Shown: positions 40,011 to 41,458 of the stretch, piece after piece
Layout of the letters: the number at the start of each line of letters is the position of its first letter
How positions within the stretch are numbered: the first letter of the stretch is position 1
Assembly (NCBI GenBank): GCA_002329365.1
Contig: DCUB01000044.1
Coordinates: 1 to 41,458 of the forward strand
From: Ruminococcaceae bacterium UBA1425
Lineage (GTDB): Bacteria; Bacillota; Clostridia; Oscillospirales; Acutalibacteraceae
Reading direction: 5' to 3'
Length of the DNA stretch: 41,458 bases
Notes under the pieces: model-generated
What the model was told of the DNA's origin: nothing
Seen by the model: only the letters and a program-made list of their open reading frames with translations
Databases searched by the model: none
Position numbers and translations under genes: made by a program

Positions 40011-40654
40011 GGGTTCAGGAATTGCAGGCTGCCGCGGAGGCCGTTCTTTTCGCGTGCGGCGAGCCTCTTGAGATATCGCGCATTGCCGAGGCTCTGGAGC
40101 TTGACGTTGAATATACCACGCTGCTGCTGGACAAGCTCGCGGCGGAGCTGGACGAACGGGGAAGCGGGCTGTGCCTTTTAAAGCTTGATGACAGATATCA
40201 GCTTTGCACAAGGGCGCAGTACGCCGATATGATACGCTCTGTGCTTGAGGTGAAAAAGAACACCCCGCTGTCGTCGGCGGCATTCGAGGTGCTTGCCGTC
40301 GTTGCTTACAACCAGCCTGTAACAAAGTCCTACATAGACCAGGTCAGGGGTGTCGACTGCTCCGGGGTAATAGGCACGCTTTGCCAGAGAGGGCTTATAG
40401 AGGAAAAGGGAAGGCTTGAGCTGCCGGGCAGACCGCTTCTTTACGGCACGACGCCTGAGTTTTTAAAATGCTTTTGCATATCCTCGCTGTCGGAGCTGCC
40501 GGAGCTGCCCGACAGGGGCAACGAGCCGGAGAAGCTTGAGTTAGAGCTGCCGGACAATCCTCCCGCTGCGGAGGAATCGCGGCCGGACGAACAGGACGCG
40601 TACGAAGGCGTCCCCGAGGACGGCGACGACCTGTTCAGCGTAGACGTCGAATAA
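40007..40654 (+). CDS. scpB: Segregation and condensation protein B
   Basis: A 215-residue partner of ScpA with two winged-helix domains: AAAEAVLFACGEPLEISRIAEAL at the start and AFEVLAVVAYNQPVTKSYIDQVRGV in the second, ending in the GLIEEKGRLELPGRPLLYGTT segment. The last 50 residues are an acidic, proline-rich tail. It dimerises and binds ScpA in the SMC complex for chromosome compaction. It is translationally coupled to scpA. Confidence 0.96.
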   Translation: MRVQELQAAAEAVLFACGEPLEISRIAEALELDVEYTTLLLDKLAAELDERGSGLCLLKLDDRYQLCTRAQYADMIRSVLEVKKNTPLSSAAFEVLAVVAYNQPVTKSYIDQVRGVDCSGVIGTLCQRGLIEEKGRLELPGRPLLYGTTPEFLKCFCISSLSELPELPDRGNEPEKLELELPDNPPAAEESRPDEQDAYEGVPEDGDDLFSVDVE

Positions 40655-40691
40655 CTTTTGTGCCGCAATCGGCAGGAAGGGAGGGAAAGAG

Positions 40692-41414
40692 TTGATTGCT
40701 CTTTACATTTTACTGGGGTTAATCGCGCTCATTGTTCTGATATTGAGCATTAAGATAACGTTCGAGCTTATATATGACGAAACGTTCAGCTTCGCCGTAA
40801 AAATTCTGTTTTTTACAATCAACATCTATCCCGAAAACGACCTTGAAAGATTCATGAAAAAGAAAAAGGAAACACCTCCCGCCGAGGAAAAGCCAAAGGA
40901 CGAAAAGCCGGAGGAGGAAAAGCCCGCAGGGGAGCCTAAGGAGAATTTTATAAAGCGGTTTTACCGTGTTCAGGGCTTCGACGGTGTTATGGCGTTTTTT
41001 AAGGATATTCTTCGCGCGCTGAACGGCTTTTTCGGCAATGTCTTTAAAAAAGCATTTGTAATTGAAAGGCTGCTCCTGCAAATGTATGTGGCGGGCGGTG
41101 ACGCGGCTTCGGCGGCGATAGCCTACGGAAGAACATGCGCGGCTGTCTTTCCCGCCCTCGGCTATATCTGCGAAACTATGAAGGTGCGAAAATACGACGC
41201 CGACATAAACGTCGATTACCTCGCCCCCAAAAGCACAGCGGCGATTGACACAGCAGTGTCGGTCAGGCCTATAAGGCTTACAAACGCCGTTGTGGTATTG
41301 GGCGTCCGCGCACTTTTCGCATACCTGAGGGCAAGAAGGCGCGGGAAGAAAATAGAGGCGCAAAACACAAATCAGGCCGTAAACGGCGGCGCAAACGCTG
41401 CGGTTAACATATAA
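40692..41414 (+). CDS. DUF2953 domain membrane protein
   Basis: A 240-residue protein with one N-terminal membrane helix (residues 3-20), a lysine/glutamate/proline-rich linker (about 56-85), and a C-terminal DUF2953-like part with GDAASAAIAYGRTCAAVFPALGYI. In sporulating Clostridia this family often lies between scpB and gerW, which agrees with this position. Function is unknown. The TTG at 40692 follows GGGAGGG with normal spacing and puts the membrane helix directly after the start. Confidence 0.8.
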   Translation: MIALYILLGLIALIVLILSIKITFELIYDETFSFAVKILFFTINIYPENDLERFMKKKKETPPAEEKPKDEKPEEEKPAGEPKENFIKRFYRVQGFDGVMAFFKDILRALNGFFGNVFKKAFVIERLLLQMYVAGGDAASAAIAYGRTCAAVFPALGYICETMKVRKYDADINVDYLAPKSTAAIDTAVSVRPIRLTNAVVVLGVRALFAYLRARRRGKKIEAQNTNQAVNGGANAAVNI

Positions 41415-41440
41415 CTTATACCGAAAGGGAAGGAAAAAGA

Positions 41441-41458
41441 TTGAAACATTTTAATTTG
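41441..41458 (+). CDS. Start of a further gene, cut by the window edge
   Basis: A TTG at 41441 follows GAAAGGGAAGG with good spacing and opens a frame of six codons to the end of the window. Only the context suggests a gene; gerW is a common neighbour here, but nothing in six codons confirms it. Confidence 0.35.

Noticed and set aside
1..41458. tRNA, rRNA, phage or transposase genes
   Set aside because: None could be recognised by reading; weak cloverleaf-like matches were not convincing. A tRNAscan or Infernal run would settle small RNAs.

Overview
The window reads as a chromosomal segment of an anaerobic, low-to-mid GC Firmicute of the class Clostridia, probably an uncultured gut member of the Oscillospirales/Christensenellales kind. 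This is inferred from gene content and style: a CIRCE/HrcA operator, CdaA-CdaR, ScpA-ScpB next to an M50 protease, RNase M5, TrmK-Nif3, a YqhQ-type DUF1385 protein, strong AGGAGG-type ribosome binding sites, sigma-A promoters, and frequent TTG/GTG starts. No phage, transposase, CRISPR array, rRNA or tRNA was seen. Most genes are housekeeping or ordinary carbohydrate and envelope genes. The least explained material lies between genes: a dense set of short palindromic and repeated elements.

Layout. (1) 20-5747, + strand: a sugar isomerase/epimerase, a membrane-anchored metallophosphoesterase coupled to a HAD hydrolase, then a CapA-like protein and a GH10 xylanase behind a perfect TTGACA-17-TATAAT promoter. 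(2) 5748-6000: palindromes and a 117-bp element with 11-bp terminal inverted repeats. (3) 6001-8677, - strand: htpG with a perfect CIRCE operator over its promoter, and a HAD hydrolase; divergent from cca (8715-9986, +). (4) 9965-14482, - strand: pgk, tpiA, gpmI and a sulfotransferase, divergent from serC-serA (14733-16957, +). Glycolysis and serine synthesis thus diverge at the 3-phosphoglycerate branch point. (5) 17310-24431, - strand: DUF1858 protein, trmK, nif3-like, LCAT-type secreted hydrolase, lepA and a GPH sugar symporter, interrupted by repeat-filled gaps. (6) 24616-28409, +: GH172 glycosidase, NahK-like sugar kinase, a repeat block, a GDPD-fold protein that has lost its catalytic residues, and an orphan protein.

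(7) 28470 to the window end, +: a nearly continuous gene run. It begins with holA, rnmV and ispF, followed by cdaA-cdaR (c-di-AMP synthesis and its membrane partner), an FG-GAP-like lipoprotein, a two-component system, DUF1385, prmC, an M50 protease, scpA-scpB (condensin partners) and a DUF2953 protein. A further gene begins at the right edge. Many neighbours overlap by 4-23 bases, implying translational coupling.

Points most worth a second look: a dispersed hairpin family whose stems change sequence but stay paired; two diverged copies of a ~91-bp element, each preceded by heptanucleotide-phased repeats; an RNase M5 gene with a strong ribosome binding site but no ATG/GTG/TTG start; the GDPD pseudoenzyme; and direct HrcA-type control of htpG. 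I did not find a convincing wholly new multi-gene system.
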